Source: an uncultured SAR86 cluster bacterium
GTDB taxonomy: Bacteria > Pseudomonadota > Gammaproteobacteria > Magnimaribacterales > D2472
Direction: 5' to 3'
Length of the DNA stretch: 64,000 bases
Assembly: GCA_902601475.1 (NCBI GenBank)
Contig: CACKNK010000001.1
Coordinates: 309,075 to 373,074 of the forward strand
The first letter of the stretch is position 1. The number at the start of each line of letters is the position of its first letter. The notes below the pieces were generated by a model. That model did no database searches and had not been told where the DNA came from. It saw nothing but the letters and a program-made list of their open reading frames with translations. The translations under genes were made by a program, and so were the position numbers. Positions 9,386-18,978 of this stretch are shown piece by piece.

Positions 9386-10479
9386 AATAATTCTTTGAGT
9401 GCGCTGATAAATATTTGATTTTGTTCCATAGTGCCTACAGTCACTCTAATGAAATCAGGCATGTCGTATAAATCAATTTGTCTAACAATTATTCCCTTTC
9501 TTAAAAGAGCATCGAATAGCTCTTTCCCATTAAACTGTCCATGAAAAGAAACAAAATTTCCAACGGATGGTATTGTTGTGAGCTTCAATTTTGAAAGCTC
9601 TTCAGATAGGTACTTAAGCCCTTCTTGATTTACATCTATGCTCTTTTGAATATGCTCCTTATCATCAATAGCACTAATGGCTAACTTCTGTGCAAAAGAA
9701 TTAATATTAAAAGGTTGTCTGATTCTGTTTAAATTCTCAATTAACGAGGCGTTAGCCAATCCATAGCCAAGCCTTATTGCTGCAAGACCTTGAATTTTTG
9801 AAAATGATTTTGTCACAATTAAGTTTTCATACTTATTTAATAACTCATTTACATCTACATAGTCATTTTCTTGTACATATTCATAGTATGCGCAATCTAA
9901 TACAACCAATATATTTGAGGGCACATTTGAAAGAAAATCTTCAACTTCTTTGTGGGTGTTATATGTACCTGTTGGATTGTTTGGATTCGCTATGAATATT
10001 ACTGCGGTTTCCTCATTAAAGTGGTTGTGAAAAGCTTCAAGGTTGAATTTCCAATTTTTTGCTTCAACCTCGATTAGCTTTGCTCCGGCAGCTTGTGTAA
10101 CTATCTTATAGACTGCGAAAGCATGTCTTGAAGTAATAGCGTTTCTGCTTGGGTTAAGCCAAGCTCTTGCAATCAATTCCAATACTTCGTTGGACCCATT
10201 CCCAAGTATTACAGATTCTTCTGCAACTTTTTCATGATTAGCAATTGCATTCTTGAGTTCGGTGCAATTACCATCTGGATATAAATGAAGGCTATCATCT
10301 AAGTCAGCTATGCTGATTAATGCTTTAGGTGATGCACCCAAAGGATTTTCATTAGATGCAAGCTTGATGATGTTGCTAATCCCATATTCTTTAGCGACAT
10401 CATCAATAGGTTTTCCTGGTTCATAAGGAGCTAGATCAGAGATTCCAGGATTCAGTCTAGAAAAAATATCATTGCTCAT
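9382..10479 (-). CDS. hisC: Histidinol-phosphate (or aromatic) aminotransferase
   Basis: This is a fold-type I PLP aminotransferase of the HisC family. NPNNPTGTYN, the cofactor aspartate in VVLDCAYYEY and the Schiff-base lysine in TKSFSKIQGLAAIRLGYG are visible, and 365 aa is typical. Sitting between pheA and tyrA, it belongs to the Pseudomonas hisC2 position, where the enzyme is thought to serve tyrosine/phenylalanine transamination as well as, or instead of, histidine synthesis; which one applies here is not decidable from sequence. It overlaps pheA by 4 nt. Confidence 0.9.
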   Translation of the reverse strand: MSNDIFSRLNPGISDLAPYEPGKPIDDVAKEYGISNIIKLASNENPLGASPKALISIADLDDSLHLYPDGNCTELKNAIANHEKVAEESVILGNGSNEVLELIARAWLNPSRNAITSRHAFAVYKIVTQAAGAKLIEVEAKNWKFNLEAFHNHFNEETAVIFIANPNNPTGTYNTHKEVEDFLSNVPSNILVVLDCAYYEYVQENDYVDVNELLNKYENLIVTKSFSKIQGLAAIRLGYGLANASLIENLNRIRQPFNINSFAQKLAISAIDDKEHIQKSIDVNQEGLKYLSEELSKLKLTTIPSVGNFVSFHGQFNGKELFDALLRKGIIVRQIDLYDMPDFIRVTVGTMEQNQIFISALKELL

Positions 10480-11561
10480 GATTCATCTGGATAAGAGCCT
10501 AAAATCCTTACAAAGGCTCCATCACTTCTTATCTTTGAAATCACTTTTTGAAGTTTGCTGTCGGATTGGTGTCCTGCAGAGTCAATAAAAAAATTATGAG
10601 AGTCTCGAGTTGATCTCGAGGGACGAGTTTCAACCCTATAAAGATTAATTTTCTTTTCTTCAAATGGTTTAAGCAATTTAACCAATGCTCCAGGTTTATT
10701 ATTGGTTTGGATTAATAAAGATGTTTTATCTTTTCCCGTTTTAGAAATTTTTTGATTGCCAACTATAAGAAACCTGGTTCTGTTATCTGAATGATTTTCT
10801 ATGTTTTGTGCATGCGTTTTGAGCTTATATTTCTCAACAGCCAGACTTCCAACAATACACAAAGTGTCTTTATTTAATTTGGCTAATTCCGCAGCTTTTG
10901 CTGTGCTGGATGTTAGCTTCCTTTTTATATTAGGTAAATTATTTTCTAGCCACTTACTGCATTGACCAAGCGCTTGAGGGTGTGAAGCAATTACTTTTGC
11001 AGTACTAATTTTTGAAGTCACCCTGCCAGCTAAGTTATGCTCAATATCCAAGTATGTTTCACCACAAATCAATAACTTTTCATCAACTAGGCAATTTAAT
11101 GTTGCATTTACTACCCCTTCAGATGAATTCTCAAAAGGCACCATTCCAAACTGTGAAGCTTCGTTAGTTACTTGATAGAAAACATCATCAATTGTTGCTC
11201 GCGGATCAAGATTTACGGACGATCCAAAGTGTTTCTTAACTGCGGCCTCGGAGTGAGTGCCTAAAGGGCCCAAAAAAGCTATCTGTAAGGACTCTTCTAA
11301 AGAGAGACAAGCTGAAATAAGCTCTTTAAATATAGACTTTACTTTCTTATCTGATATCAAGCCAGAGTTTTTTTCAATAAGTCTTCTCAATATTTGAGCC
11401 TCTCTCTCAGGCTTATAAAAACTAGACTTTGCTGAAAGTTGAGACTTTAGACTTCCAATCTCTTTAGCATGAACGCCTCTTTTTTTTATAAGTTCAAGAA
11501 TTTGATCATCTATTTTGTCAATTTTTTTTCTGACTTGTTCAATTTTTGTCTTTGTCACCAT
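10476..11561 (-). CDS. pheA: Bifunctional chorismate mutase / prephenate dehydratase (P-protein)
   Basis: PheA converts chorismate to phenylpyruvate via prephenate. An AroQ-type chorismate mutase helix bundle occupies about residues 1-90 (VRKKIDKIDDQILELIKKR). The dehydratase domain follows from AFLGPLGTHSEAAVKKHFG, with the catalytic-region block SSTAKAAELA and DNRTRFLIVG. A C-terminal ACT domain (LIQTNNKPGALVKLLKPFEE, NLYRVETRPSR) should give phenylalanine feedback. Length 361 aa. The ATG overlaps the serC TAA by one base. Confidence 0.95.
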   Translation of the reverse strand: MVTKTKIEQVRKKIDKIDDQILELIKKRGVHAKEIGSLKSQLSAKSSFYKPEREAQILRRLIEKNSGLISDKKVKSIFKELISACLSLEESLQIAFLGPLGTHSEAAVKKHFGSSVNLDPRATIDDVFYQVTNEASQFGMVPFENSSEGVVNATLNCLVDEKLLICGETYLDIEHNLAGRVTSKISTAKVIASHPQALGQCSKWLENNLPNIKRKLTSSTAKAAELAKLNKDTLCIVGSLAVEKYKLKTHAQNIENHSDNRTRFLIVGNQKISKTGKDKTSLLIQTNNKPGALVKLLKPFEEKKINLYRVETRPSRSTRDSHNFFIDSAGHQSDSKLQKVISKIRSDGAFVRILGSYPDES

Positions 11562-12634
11562 TACCCATATTTTGATTCAAAAGCCTCCATAAAGGTTATT
11601 AAATCATCTATTGCCTCCTGAGGCATGGCATTATAGATGCTAGCTCTCATTCCTCCAACTGATCTATGCCCTTTTAAATTTAGAAGATTTTCACTTTCAG
11701 CTTCCTTTAGAAAAGTGCCATCTAGATCAGGGCTTTTTAAAATAAAAGGAATATTCATAATTGATCTATTATTTTTGGCAACTGGGTTGCTGTAGAAATC
11801 ACTCCTATCAATGAAATCATACAGTGTTGACGCTTTTAAATAATTACGCTCTTTTACTGCCTCAAGACCACCTAAAGATTTAAGCCATTTAAAAACTTTA
11901 CCTGCCATGTACCATGCAAATGTTGGTGGAGTATTCAGCATTGAACCTGATTGAGCGTGTTTATCGTAATTCATGATATTTGGAAGATCTTTATTGCATA
12001 ATGACAATAGATCTTTGCTAATAATTGTTATGGTTAAACCTGCTGGGCCAATGTTCTTTTGAGCACCAGCATAAATCATTGAAAACTTTGAGACGTCTAT
12101 TGGTTCGGCAAGAATAACAGATGACATATCAGCAATGATGGGATTCTTAACTAATGGGACATCATGAATTGCATTGCCTTGGATCGTTTCATTGGCTACA
12201 TAATGAAAATAGCCATTTGATGATCTAAATTTCCAGTCTGTAAGTTCTGGCACATTAGTAAAATTAGATTCCTCAGAGGAAGCACAAATATTTAGATCAC
12301 ATACTTTAGAACATTCTTTGATAGCTTTTGTGGACCAAGTTCCAGTCTCTAAATATTCAGGAATGCCTAGGTGAGCAAAGTTCATTGGGATTAAACCAAA
12401 TTGAAGAGTAGCGCCACCCTGAAGAAATAAAACATCATGAGAATCAGGAACGTCTAAAAGTTCAATTAAATCATCTCTAGCAGCATTGGCGATCTCACCA
12501 TAATCTTTGGATCTATGACTCATCTCCATCACAGACATACCAGTAGATTTGAATTCAAAAAGCTCTGACTGTGTTTCCTTAAGGACTGATTCAGGAATCG
12601 TTGCGGGCCCAGCTGAGAAATTCCATTTTCTCAT
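11561..12634 (-). CDS. serC: Phosphoserine aminotransferase
   Basis: SerC makes phosphoserine from phosphohydroxypyruvate (and can act in pyridoxine synthesis). Family blocks are NFSAGPATIPESVL at the N-terminus, GGATLQFGLIPMN, DMSSVILAEPID and the PLP-lysine motif AGAQKNIGPAGLT, with SVGGMRASIYNAMP near the C-terminus. At 357 aa it is normal. It lies 3 bp after gyrA, so both are very likely on one transcript. Confidence 0.96.
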   Translation of the reverse strand: MRKWNFSAGPATIPESVLKETQSELFEFKSTGMSVMEMSHRSKDYGEIANAARDDLIELLDVPDSHDVLFLQGGATLQFGLIPMNFAHLGIPEYLETGTWSTKAIKECSKVCDLNICASSEESNFTNVPELTDWKFRSSNGYFHYVANETIQGNAIHDVPLVKNPIIADMSSVILAEPIDVSKFSMIYAGAQKNIGPAGLTITIISKDLLSLCNKDLPNIMNYDKHAQSGSMLNTPPTFAWYMAGKVFKWLKSLGGLEAVKERNYLKASTLYDFIDRSDFYSNPVAKNNRSIMNIPFILKSPDLDGTFLKEAESENLLNLKGHRSVGGMRASIYNAMPQEAIDDLITFMEAFESKYG

Positions 12635-12637
12635 TGG

Positions 12638-15172
12638 CTAGTCTTCTTCTTCAGGAGGTATTCGCACCCCTTCGATAAGTTTTTCACCTTCTTTGGGAGT
12701 AATAACTTTTACACCTTGAGTATTTCTTCCAAGGGTAGGTATTTGCCCAACACTTGTACGAATCATTGTGCCTTTATCGCTAATAAGCATAATGCCATCT
12801 TCTTCATCGACCGAAGAAGCTGATACCATTAAGCCATTTCTATCTGAAGTTTTTAGAGCAATAACACCTTGACCGCCTCGATTATGCATTGTGAAATCTT
12901 CAAGCTTAGACTTCTTGCCGTACCCATTTTCTGAAAGACATAAAATTGTCTTGGTTGTATCTCCCACCATTAAAGAAATTATTTTCATATCCTTCTTCAA
13001 TCTCATGCCTCTAACACCTCTTGCAGTTCTGCCCATTGGTCTTACTTTAGATTCATGAAATCGAATAAGTTTCCCAGAGAGAGATGCTAAAAGAATTTCT
13101 TGATCACCGTCAGTTACTACTGACCCAACTAGTTTATCGCCCTCATCGAGCTTTATTGCTTTGATTCCTGATTTATACTTCTTTGCAAAAAACTTAAGAG
13201 AAGTTTTTTTCACTGTACCGTTTCTAGTTGCCATAAAGACATACTTATCTTCAGCAAAATCTTCAACTGGTAAAATTTGAGTAACAGTTTCATCATCATC
13301 AAGATTTAGCATATTTACCAGCGGTCTACCTTTTGAGGTTCTACTGGCAACAGGAATTTCATAAACCTTTAACCAGTAAACTTTTCCAAGAGTTGTGAAG
13401 CACAATAACTGCGAGTGCGAGCTAAGCACGTACAGATTTTGAATAAGGTCTTCCTCTTTCACTGAAGCTGCAGCCTTGCCCATACCTCCTCTTCTCTGTT
13501 CTCTGTACTCAGTAAGAGGCTGGGTTTTAGCATAGCCACTTCTTGAAAGAGTTAATACTCTTATCTCTTCAGGAATCAGATCTTCATTTGAGATATCTTG
13601 TCTTGCATCGTTAATATCTGTTTTCCTTTCATCGCCAAAACTTTCTTTGATTTCATTGAGCTCTTCACGAACAACTCCTTGAAGCACATTTTTGTCATCT
13701 AGGATTTCTTGTAAATTTTGAATCTTCTCAATTAATTCATTAAATTCAGATGATAAATTGTCTTGCTCGAGTCCGGTTAACCTCCCGAGCCTCAGTTCAA
13801 GAATTGATTTAGCTTGGTCGGGTGAAAGTTTGTAATTCTTACCCTTGAGGCCTAAGTCAGCAGGAAGTCCTTTTGGCTTGCATGCATCTTTGCCTACTTT
13901 CTTAAGAATGGCCCCAATTGGACCAGCTTTCCATGTTTTTTTGCATAGATCGGCTGCAGCAATCTTTGGGTCCTTGGATTTTTTTATAATAGTAATAATT
14001 GCATCAATATTAGCAATGGCTACCATCAGGCCTTCTACAATATGGCCTCTGTCTTTTGCTTTCTTTAGTTCAAATTTTGTTCTTTTGGTAACGACATCTT
14101 TTCTATGCTTAATAAACTCCTGAAGGATTTCCTTTAAATTTAGAACTCTTGGTTGTCCGTTTACAAGAACAGTAAAATTGATGCCAAATGATTGCTCCAA
14201 TTGAGTTTGAGCATAAAGATTGTTCTCAAGGACATCGACTGATTCTCCTTTCTTAACATCAATTACAACTCTGAGGCCATCTTTATCAGACTCATCTCTA
14301 ATTTCTCTTATGCCATCGATCTTTTTATCCTTAACAAGTTCAGCAATCTTTTCTAGCATGCGTGCTTTGTTAACCATATAAGGTATCTCATTGATTACCA
14401 GTGATTGATTGCCTGATTTATCTTCTTCAACTGAAGTTTTGGCTCTGACATAAATAATTCCTCTGCCAGTGTTATAAGCTTCATAGATGCCCATCTTTCC
14501 ATCAATAATTCCTCCTGTTGGAAAATCGGGTCCTGAAATCGATTGCGTCAGCTGATCAATACTAGTCTTGGGATTTTCTAGGAGTGCAAGAGATCCATTA
14601 ATAACCTCAGTAAGATTATGCGGAGGTATATTAGTTGCCATTCCAACTGCAATACCAGATGAGCCATTCACTAATAGAGTTGGAACTCTGGTTGGAAGGA
14701 CATCGGGAATTTGCTCTGACCCATCATAATTAGGTGAAAAGTTGACAGTATCTTTTTCTATGTCCGCCAAAAGTTGATCAGTAATTTTTGACATCCGTAC
14801 TTCGGTATATCTCATTGCAGCAGGTGGATCACCATCAATTGAGCCAAAATTTCCTTGTCCTTCTACCAACATGTATCTCATAGAAAAATCTTGAGCCATT
14901 CTGACCATGGCATCATAGACTGCACTATCACCATGAGGATGATATTTACCAATCACATCGCCTACGACTCTGGCAGATTTTTTGTAGGGTCTGTTGTAGT
15001 AGTTTTTTAGGTCATGCATGGCAAAGAGTATGCGACGATGAACAGGTTTCAAGCCATCTCTGACATCAGGCAAGGCTCTGCCATGAATTACACTCATTGC
15101 GTAGCTCAGATAAGACTGTTTCAGCTCATCTTCAATGCTTATTGGGAGTATTTCTTTGGCAAAATCTGACAT
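12638..15172 (-). CDS. gyrA: DNA gyrase subunit A
   Basis: GyrA is the breakage-reunion subunit of the supercoiling topoisomerase. The active-site tyrosine is in [10 protein letters not shown]; the quinolone-determining region reads [16 protein letters not shown], i.e. wild-type Ser and Asp at the classic positions. The C-terminal beta-pinwheel starts with the GyrA box ([13 protein letters not shown]) that wraps DNA. At 844 aa it is a little shorter than E. coli (875 aa), mainly in a short acidic tail. It is the first gene of the long minus run, 86 bp after pntB. Confidence 0.97.
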   Translation of the reverse strand: MSDFAKEILPISIEDELKQSYLSYAMSVIHGRALPDVRDGLKPVHRRILFAMHDLKNYYNRPYKKSARVVGDVIGKYHPHGDSAVYDAMVRMAQDFSMRYMLVEGQGNFGSIDGDPPAAMRYTEVRMSKITDQLLADIEKDTVNFSPNYDGSEQIPDVLPTRVPTLLVNGSSGIAVGMATNIPPHNLTEVINGSLALLENPKTSIDQLTQSISGPDFPTGGIIDGKMGIYEAYNTGRGIIYVRAKTSVEEDKSGNQSLVINEIPYMVNKARMLEKIAELVKDKKIDGIREIRDESDKDGLRVVIDVKKGESVDVLENNLYAQTQLEQSFGINFTVLVNGQPRVLNLKEILQEFIKHRKDVVTKRTKFELKKAKDRGHIVEGLMVAIANIDAIITIIKKSKDPKIAAADLCKKTWKAGPIGAILKKVGKDACKPKGLPADLGLKGKNYKLSPDQAKSILELRLGRLTGLEQDNLSSEFNELIEKIQNLQEILDDKNVLQGVVREELNEIKESFGDERKTDINDARQDISNEDLIPEEIRVLTLSRSGYAKTQPLTEYREQRRGGMGKAAASVKEEDLIQNLYVLSSHSQLLCFTTLGKVYWLKVYEIPVASRTSKGRPLVNMLNLDDDETVTQILPVEDFAEDKYVFMATRNGTVKKTSLKFFAKKYKSGIKAIKLDEGDKLVGSVVTDGDQEILLASLSGKLIRFHESKVRPMGRTARGVRGMRLKKDMKIISLMVGDTTKTILCLSENGYGKKSKLEDFTMHNRGGQGVIALKTSDRNGLMVSASSVDEEDGIMLISDKGTMIRTSVGQIPTLGRNTQGVKVITPKEGEKLIEGVRIPPEEED

Positions 15173-15212
15173 AAATTTCTCTGGGTTTTTGACAGATTAA
15201 ATATCTATTAAA

Positions 15213-15229
15213 TACCTTAATTTAAGGTA
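15213..15229. promoter_or_regulatory. 17-bp perfect inverted repeat between pntB and gyrA
   Basis: TACCTTAA and TTAAGGTA are separated by one base. The repeat lies about 40 bp before the gyrA start, in the 86-bp gap after pntB. It has no T-run and few G/C pairs, so it is a poor intrinsic terminator; a gyrA operator is the alternative. I could not assign a regulator. Confidence 0.35.
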
Positions 15230-15258
15230 TAAATTTTACCATATTTTGGGGGATAAAA

Positions 15259-16641
15259 TTAGTCTTTAAACTCGGAAACTACTGTTCCAATTGACTCTTT
15301 TGCATCGCCAAAGAGCATCCTAGTATTTTCTTTAAAAAACAGTGGATTTTGAACTCCAGCAAAGCCAGATGACATTGATCTTTTAAGCACAAAAACAGTC
15401 TTAGCATTATGAACTTCGATAATGGGCATTCCGTAAATAGGGCTTCCGGGCTCTTCAGTAGCTGAGGGATTAACAACGTCATTGGCACCAATCACCACTG
15501 CGACATCAAAAGTATCCATAGTTGGATTCACATCGTCTGGCTCAACAAGCAGATCATAAGAAACGTTTGCTTCTGCAAGGAGAACATTCATATGACCAGG
15601 CATCCTTCCTGCAACGGGATGGATTCCATATTTAACTTCAGTACCATTTTCTTCCAGGAGCTCTCCTAACTCTCTAACAACGTGTTGCGCTTGAGCAACC
15701 GCCATTCCATATCCTGGAACCACCAACACCGAAGAAGCATTTTCTAATATTAAATAAGCATCTTCTGCGGTTATAGGTTTGACTTCTCCCTGCTCGCCCT
15801 CTGATTTAGATGAGGAAGCAGATGCATAACCAACAAATAAAATATTTCCAATTGTTCTATTCATCGCCTTGGCCATGATAATGGTCAAAATCAAACCACT
15901 GGCGCCAACTAAGGAGCCTGCCACTATCAAAACATTATTTAGTAATAGCAAACCTGCAAATGCAGCAGCAATTCCAGAAAGGGAATTCAGTAAGGAGATT
16001 ACTACTGGCATGTCACCACCACCAATGGGCATAACGAAACCAAGTCCTGCCAATACTGTTAATACTAAAAATCCAAAGAAAATAAAATTTGAATCTATGC
16101 TCAAAGCTGGAGCAAACATCATAATTAATAAAGCAGGAATACTAAGATAAAAGAATGTAACTAAAATATTTGTTACTAAAGATCCTTTCTCGAGGTTGAT
16201 TTTTTCTGATAATTTCCCATAAGCCACAATTGATCCAGAGAAGGTTATCCCCCCAATGTAAATAGTTATCATAATTAGAAGATTCTGTAATAACGCTGGT
16301 TGCGTGTCAGTAAATTGTGACCAGGCTATTAGAAAGGAAGCCATTCCCCCAAACCCATTGAATAAAGCTACCATTTCTGGGATTGCAGTCATCTTCACTT
16401 TCAGTGCAATAACAGAGCCTATTAAGGCACCCAAGATTATTGCCGAAATGATAATAGTAATACCTATGTCTACGTCGATAAGTGTTACAGAGACTGCTGA
16501 TAACATGGCAACTGAAGAAAGTATATTGCCTCGAACTGCAGTCGACTCTTTACCAAGCATCTTGATACCTAAAATAAATAGAACAGAAGAAACTATATAA
16601 ACGAGGTTCTGAAAAATGGTTATGTCTATCAACATATTCAT
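15259..16641 (-). CDS. pntB: NAD(P) transhydrogenase subunit beta
   Basis: PntB carries the dII membrane segment (roughly residues 1-265, many hydrophobic helices) and the dIII NADP-binding domain of proton-translocating transhydrogenase, which uses the proton gradient to make NADPH from NADH. dIII shows VVPGYGMAVAQAQHVVREL, HPVAGRMPGHMNVLLAEANV and VVIGANDVVNP. Length 460 aa is standard. Its ATG overlaps the preceding TAA by one base (TAATG). Confidence 0.95.
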   Translation of the reverse strand: MNMLIDITIFQNLVYIVSSVLFILGIKMLGKESTAVRGNILSSVAMLSAVSVTLIDVDIGITIIISAIILGALIGSVIALKVKMTAIPEMVALFNGFGGMASFLIAWSQFTDTQPALLQNLLIMITIYIGGITFSGSIVAYGKLSEKINLEKGSLVTNILVTFFYLSIPALLIMMFAPALSIDSNFIFFGFLVLTVLAGLGFVMPIGGGDMPVVISLLNSLSGIAAAFAGLLLLNNVLIVAGSLVGASGLILTIIMAKAMNRTIGNILFVGYASASSSKSEGEQGEVKPITAEDAYLILENASSVLVVPGYGMAVAQAQHVVRELGELLEENGTEVKYGIHPVAGRMPGHMNVLLAEANVSYDLLVEPDDVNPTMDTFDVAVVIGANDVVNPSATEEPGSPIYGMPIIEVHNAKTVFVLKRSMSSGFAGVQNPLFFKENTRMLFGDAKESIGTVVSEFKD

Positions 16642-16916
16642 TAAGATTTCTTTTTAAACATGCTCAGCATTCTATTAGTTACTAAATAGCCGCCAAAAAC
16701 ATTTATGGATGCAAATAATATTGCAAAGAATGCTAAAACGTTTTGTATTTGACCTTCAGCACTTAACATTAAAGCTCCCACAAGTGCTATACCTGAAATG
16801 GCATTTGCACCTGACATAAGTGGTGTATGAAGAGTGCTTGGGACCTTTGAGATAAGCTCTAGGCCAAGAAAAATTGATAACAGTAAAACAAATCCAAGTA
16901 AAATATATATTTCCAT
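16641..16916 (-). CDS. pntAB: NAD(P) transhydrogenase subunit alpha, membrane part
   Basis: This 91 aa protein with three hydrophobic helices and the block STLHTPLMSGANAISGI matches the C-terminal membrane half of E. coli PntA. Here the alpha subunit is split, as in Rhodospirillum and many marine bacteria, into a soluble dI protein (next gene upstream) and this dII piece. It starts one base inside the end of pntAA and ends one base inside pntB, so the three are stoichiometrically coupled. Confidence 0.93.
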   Translation of the reverse strand: MEIYILLGFVLLLSIFLGLELISKVPSTLHTPLMSGANAISGIALVGALMLSAEGQIQNVLAFFAILFASINVFGGYLVTNRMLSMFKKKS

Positions 16917-18037
16917 TATTTAAACCTCTCGTCCATAATTTTACCTTGGTGAACTAGAACACTACTTTTAATAATCTCATCTTCAAAATCAAGATTTATC
17001 GAGACAGATTCTTTATCAAAAAACTCTGTTATCCAGTTAATAATGTTATTTGATAATGCTACCGAAGCATGACCGGCAACCCTAGAAGCTAAGTTAGATA
17101 TACCTACAATTTTCACGCCGTTATTTTCAACAACTTGATCTACTATGGATCCTTCTACATTGCCTCCGCTTTCAACTGCCATATCTAGTATTACACTTCC
17201 TGGTTTCATTTTACTGATCGTAGATTGATCAATTAATTTGGGAGCAGGTCTTCCAAAAAGCTGAGCAGTAGTAATTACAATATCTGACCTTTCGCATACT
17301 TTAGATTGGAGTTCTTTTTGCTTAGCTATCTGCTCTTCGGTTAATTCTTTGGCATAGCCTTGGTCTGTTTCACCTGTCTCACCTAGATCAATTTTTACAA
17401 ATTTAGCACCTAATGACTTCACTTGCTCTTCAACCACATCACGTGTATCAAAAGCCTCTACTCTAGCGCCCAGTCTCTTTGCGGTAGCTATAGCTTGAAG
17501 GCCTGCCACACCAACCCCTATTACAAAAACTTTTGCAGGTTTTAAAGTTCCAGCAGCTGTCATCATCATTGGTAAAGCTGAAGATAGTAGGCTTGAAGCT
17601 TCTATTACTGCAGAATAGCCTGCAAGATTGGCTTGAGAGCTCAAAACGTCCATTTTTTGTGCTCTGGTTATTCGAGGTATAAATTCCATGCTTACAGCTG
17701 TTTGTCCAGAAGTTTCAAGCATTTTTAGATGTTCTTTGTTTCCAAAAGGATCAATCATGCCTAAGACAATTGAATTCTTTTTTAGTGCTTGAACTTCCTC
17801 ACTCGATAAAGCCGATGGAACAATTAAAATATCTGCTTCACTTAAGCAGTTATGACGAGATACAGGTGTTAAATTATTTTTTTGAAATTCACTGTCAGAT
17901 ACATTTATACCTTGACCAATACCAGATTCAAAAATAACTTTCACACCTTCTAAATTAACTAACCTAGAGATTGTCTCTGGATGAAGAACTGATCTTTTGT
18001 CAGTTGGGCTAGTAGATTTTAGTGCGCCAATAATCAT
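16916..18037 (-). CDS. pntAA: NAD(P) transhydrogenase subunit alpha, soluble NAD-binding part
   Basis: This is the dI component that binds NAD(H). The nucleotide-binding motif is VIGVGVAGLQAIATAKRLGA followed by VEAFDTR, and the RQD-loop-type region is visible as LDMAVESGGNVEGS. The alanine dehydrogenase/PNT N-terminal domain begins at residue 1 (GALKSTSPTDKRSVLHPETI). At 373 aa it is a dI-only subunit of the split type. It is first in its operon, with a 169-bp divergent upstream region shared with the SDR at 18207. Confidence 0.95.
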   Translation of the reverse strand: MIIGALKSTSPTDKRSVLHPETISRLVNLEGVKVIFESGIGQGINVSDSEFQKNNLTPVSRHNCLSEADILIVPSALSSEEVQALKKNSIVLGMIDPFGNKEHLKMLETSGQTAVSMEFIPRITRAQKMDVLSSQANLAGYSAVIEASSLLSSALPMMMTAAGTLKPAKVFVIGVGVAGLQAIATAKRLGARVEAFDTRDVVEEQVKSLGAKFVKIDLGETGETDQGYAKELTEEQIAKQKELQSKVCERSDIVITTAQLFGRPAPKLIDQSTISKMKPGSVILDMAVESGGNVEGSIVDQVVENNGVKIVGISNLASRVAGHASVALSNNIINWITEFFDKESVSINLDFEDEIIKSSVLVHQGKIMDERFK

Positions 18038-18056
18038 GTTAAATATTTAATTAATA

Positions 18057-18085
18057 TGTAGTACATTCGAATTTATTTAACTACA
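18057..18085. promoter_or_regulatory. Inverted repeat with TGTAGT/ACTACA half-sites (distal pair)
   Basis: ATATGTAGT at 18054 and ACTACATAT at 18080 are exact reverse complements with 17 bp between. The half-site TGTAGT is the same as in the second palindrome 56 bp away. It lies 17 bp upstream of the pntAA start codon, so bound protein would affect pnt transcription or the start of its message. Confidence 0.45.
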
Positions 18086-18140
18086 TATGTCAATATTTAC
18101 ACAAATTAGCTTAAAAACAATAATTTATATGTGAGATGCA

Positions 18141-18155
18141 TGTAGTATCACTACA
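18141..18155. promoter_or_regulatory. Palindromic operator TGTAGT-N3-ACTACA, HexR-like
   Basis: TGTAGTATCACTACA is a perfect 6-3-6 palindrome 52 bp before the SDR start and about 104 bp before pntAA. The geometry and the TGTA/TACA ends resemble the published HexR consensus (TGTARTnnnAYTACA type) of the KDPG-responsive central-carbon regulator of Gammaproteobacteria. The regulator identity is inference; no regulator gene is in the window. Confidence 0.45.
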
Positions 18156-18206
18156 AAAAAATTTATTTTTTCTTAATTTTTAACGATGAATTAAACTAAC
18201 TTTATT

Positions 18207-18977
18207 ATGTTTAAAGATAAAAAATATACAGCAATTATCACAGGAGGAAGCAGAGGTGTGGGAGCAGCTGCAGCAAAAAAATTAGCATCTCATGGGTGGA
18301 ATGTTTTAATTACATGCTCAAGCTCTATTGATGAAGCGGAGAATATTGCTAATCAGTCAGATGATTTCTCAGGTGAAATAGTTGCAATTCAAGCGGATGT
18401 TTCAAATCAAAAAGATTGTGATGCAACCATTGAAAGATGCCTATCACTTTGGGGAGGCTTAGATTCTCTTATAAACAACGCAGGTACAACAAAATTTGTT
18501 TGGGATCATTCTGATCTTTCATCTTTATCCGCAGAAGATTTTATTAAAATCTACTCTGTAAATCTGATTGGCCCATTTCAAATGGTTAAATCATGCAAAC
18601 AACATCTCATTGAATCTTCAAACCCCAGTATTGTGAATATCTCCTCTATTGCTGGTATCAAAGGCATTGGTAGTTCAATAGCATATGCCTCTTCTAAAGG
18701 AGCATTAAATACCATGACACTGTCAATGGCTAGAAATCTTGGGCCCATTAGAGTAAATGCTATCTGCCCGGGATTCATTGAGGGTGAATGGCTCAAAAAA
18801 GGTATGGGTGAAGAGGTCTACGAAGGTACTAAAAAGCACATAGAAGCAACTGCGCCATTAAGAAAGACCTGTACGCCTGAATCCATTGGTGAAATAATTT
18901 ATTATCTTGCTAGTGGAAGCTCACTAGTCACAGGACAACTTATCACAGTTGATGGAGGGGTTTCTCTAAATCTCTAA
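18207..18977 (+). CDS. SDR family oxidoreductase (FabG-like)
   Basis: A classical short-chain dehydrogenase/reductase of 256 aa. It has the cofactor turn GGSRGVGAAAAKKLASHG, the NNAG structural motif, catalytic Ser in NISSIAG and Tyr-x3-Lys in AYASSKGAL, with the C-terminal pattern LVTGQLITVDGGVSL of FabG-type enzymes. It probably uses NADP(H), but the substrate is not evident: 3-oxoacyl-ACP reductase is the default family call and should not be taken as proven. It is divergent from the transhydrogenase operon and ends 1 bp before the ihfA stop on the other strand. Confidence 0.85.
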   Translation: MFKDKKYTAIITGGSRGVGAAAAKKLASHGWNVLITCSSSIDEAENIANQSDDFSGEIVAIQADVSNQKDCDATIERCLSLWGGLDSLINNAGTTKFVWDHSDLSSLSAEDFIKIYSVNLIGPFQMVKSCKQHLIESSNPSIVNISSIAGIKGIGSSIAYASSKGALNTMTLSMARNLGPIRVNAICPGFIEGEWLKKGMGEEVYEGTKKHIEATAPLRKTCTPESIGEIIYYLASGSSLVTGQLITVDGGVSLNL

Positions 18978-18978
18978 A

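Noticed and set aside
12638-15172. Quinolone resistance mutation in gyrA
   Set aside because: The determining region reads GDSAVYD with Ser and Asp at the classic positions, i.e. the sensitive form.
15189-15194. TTGACA on the plus strand in the pntB-gyrA gap as a -35 box
   Set aside because: It would drive transcription into pntB antisense and has no TATAAT-like hexamer at 16-18 bp.
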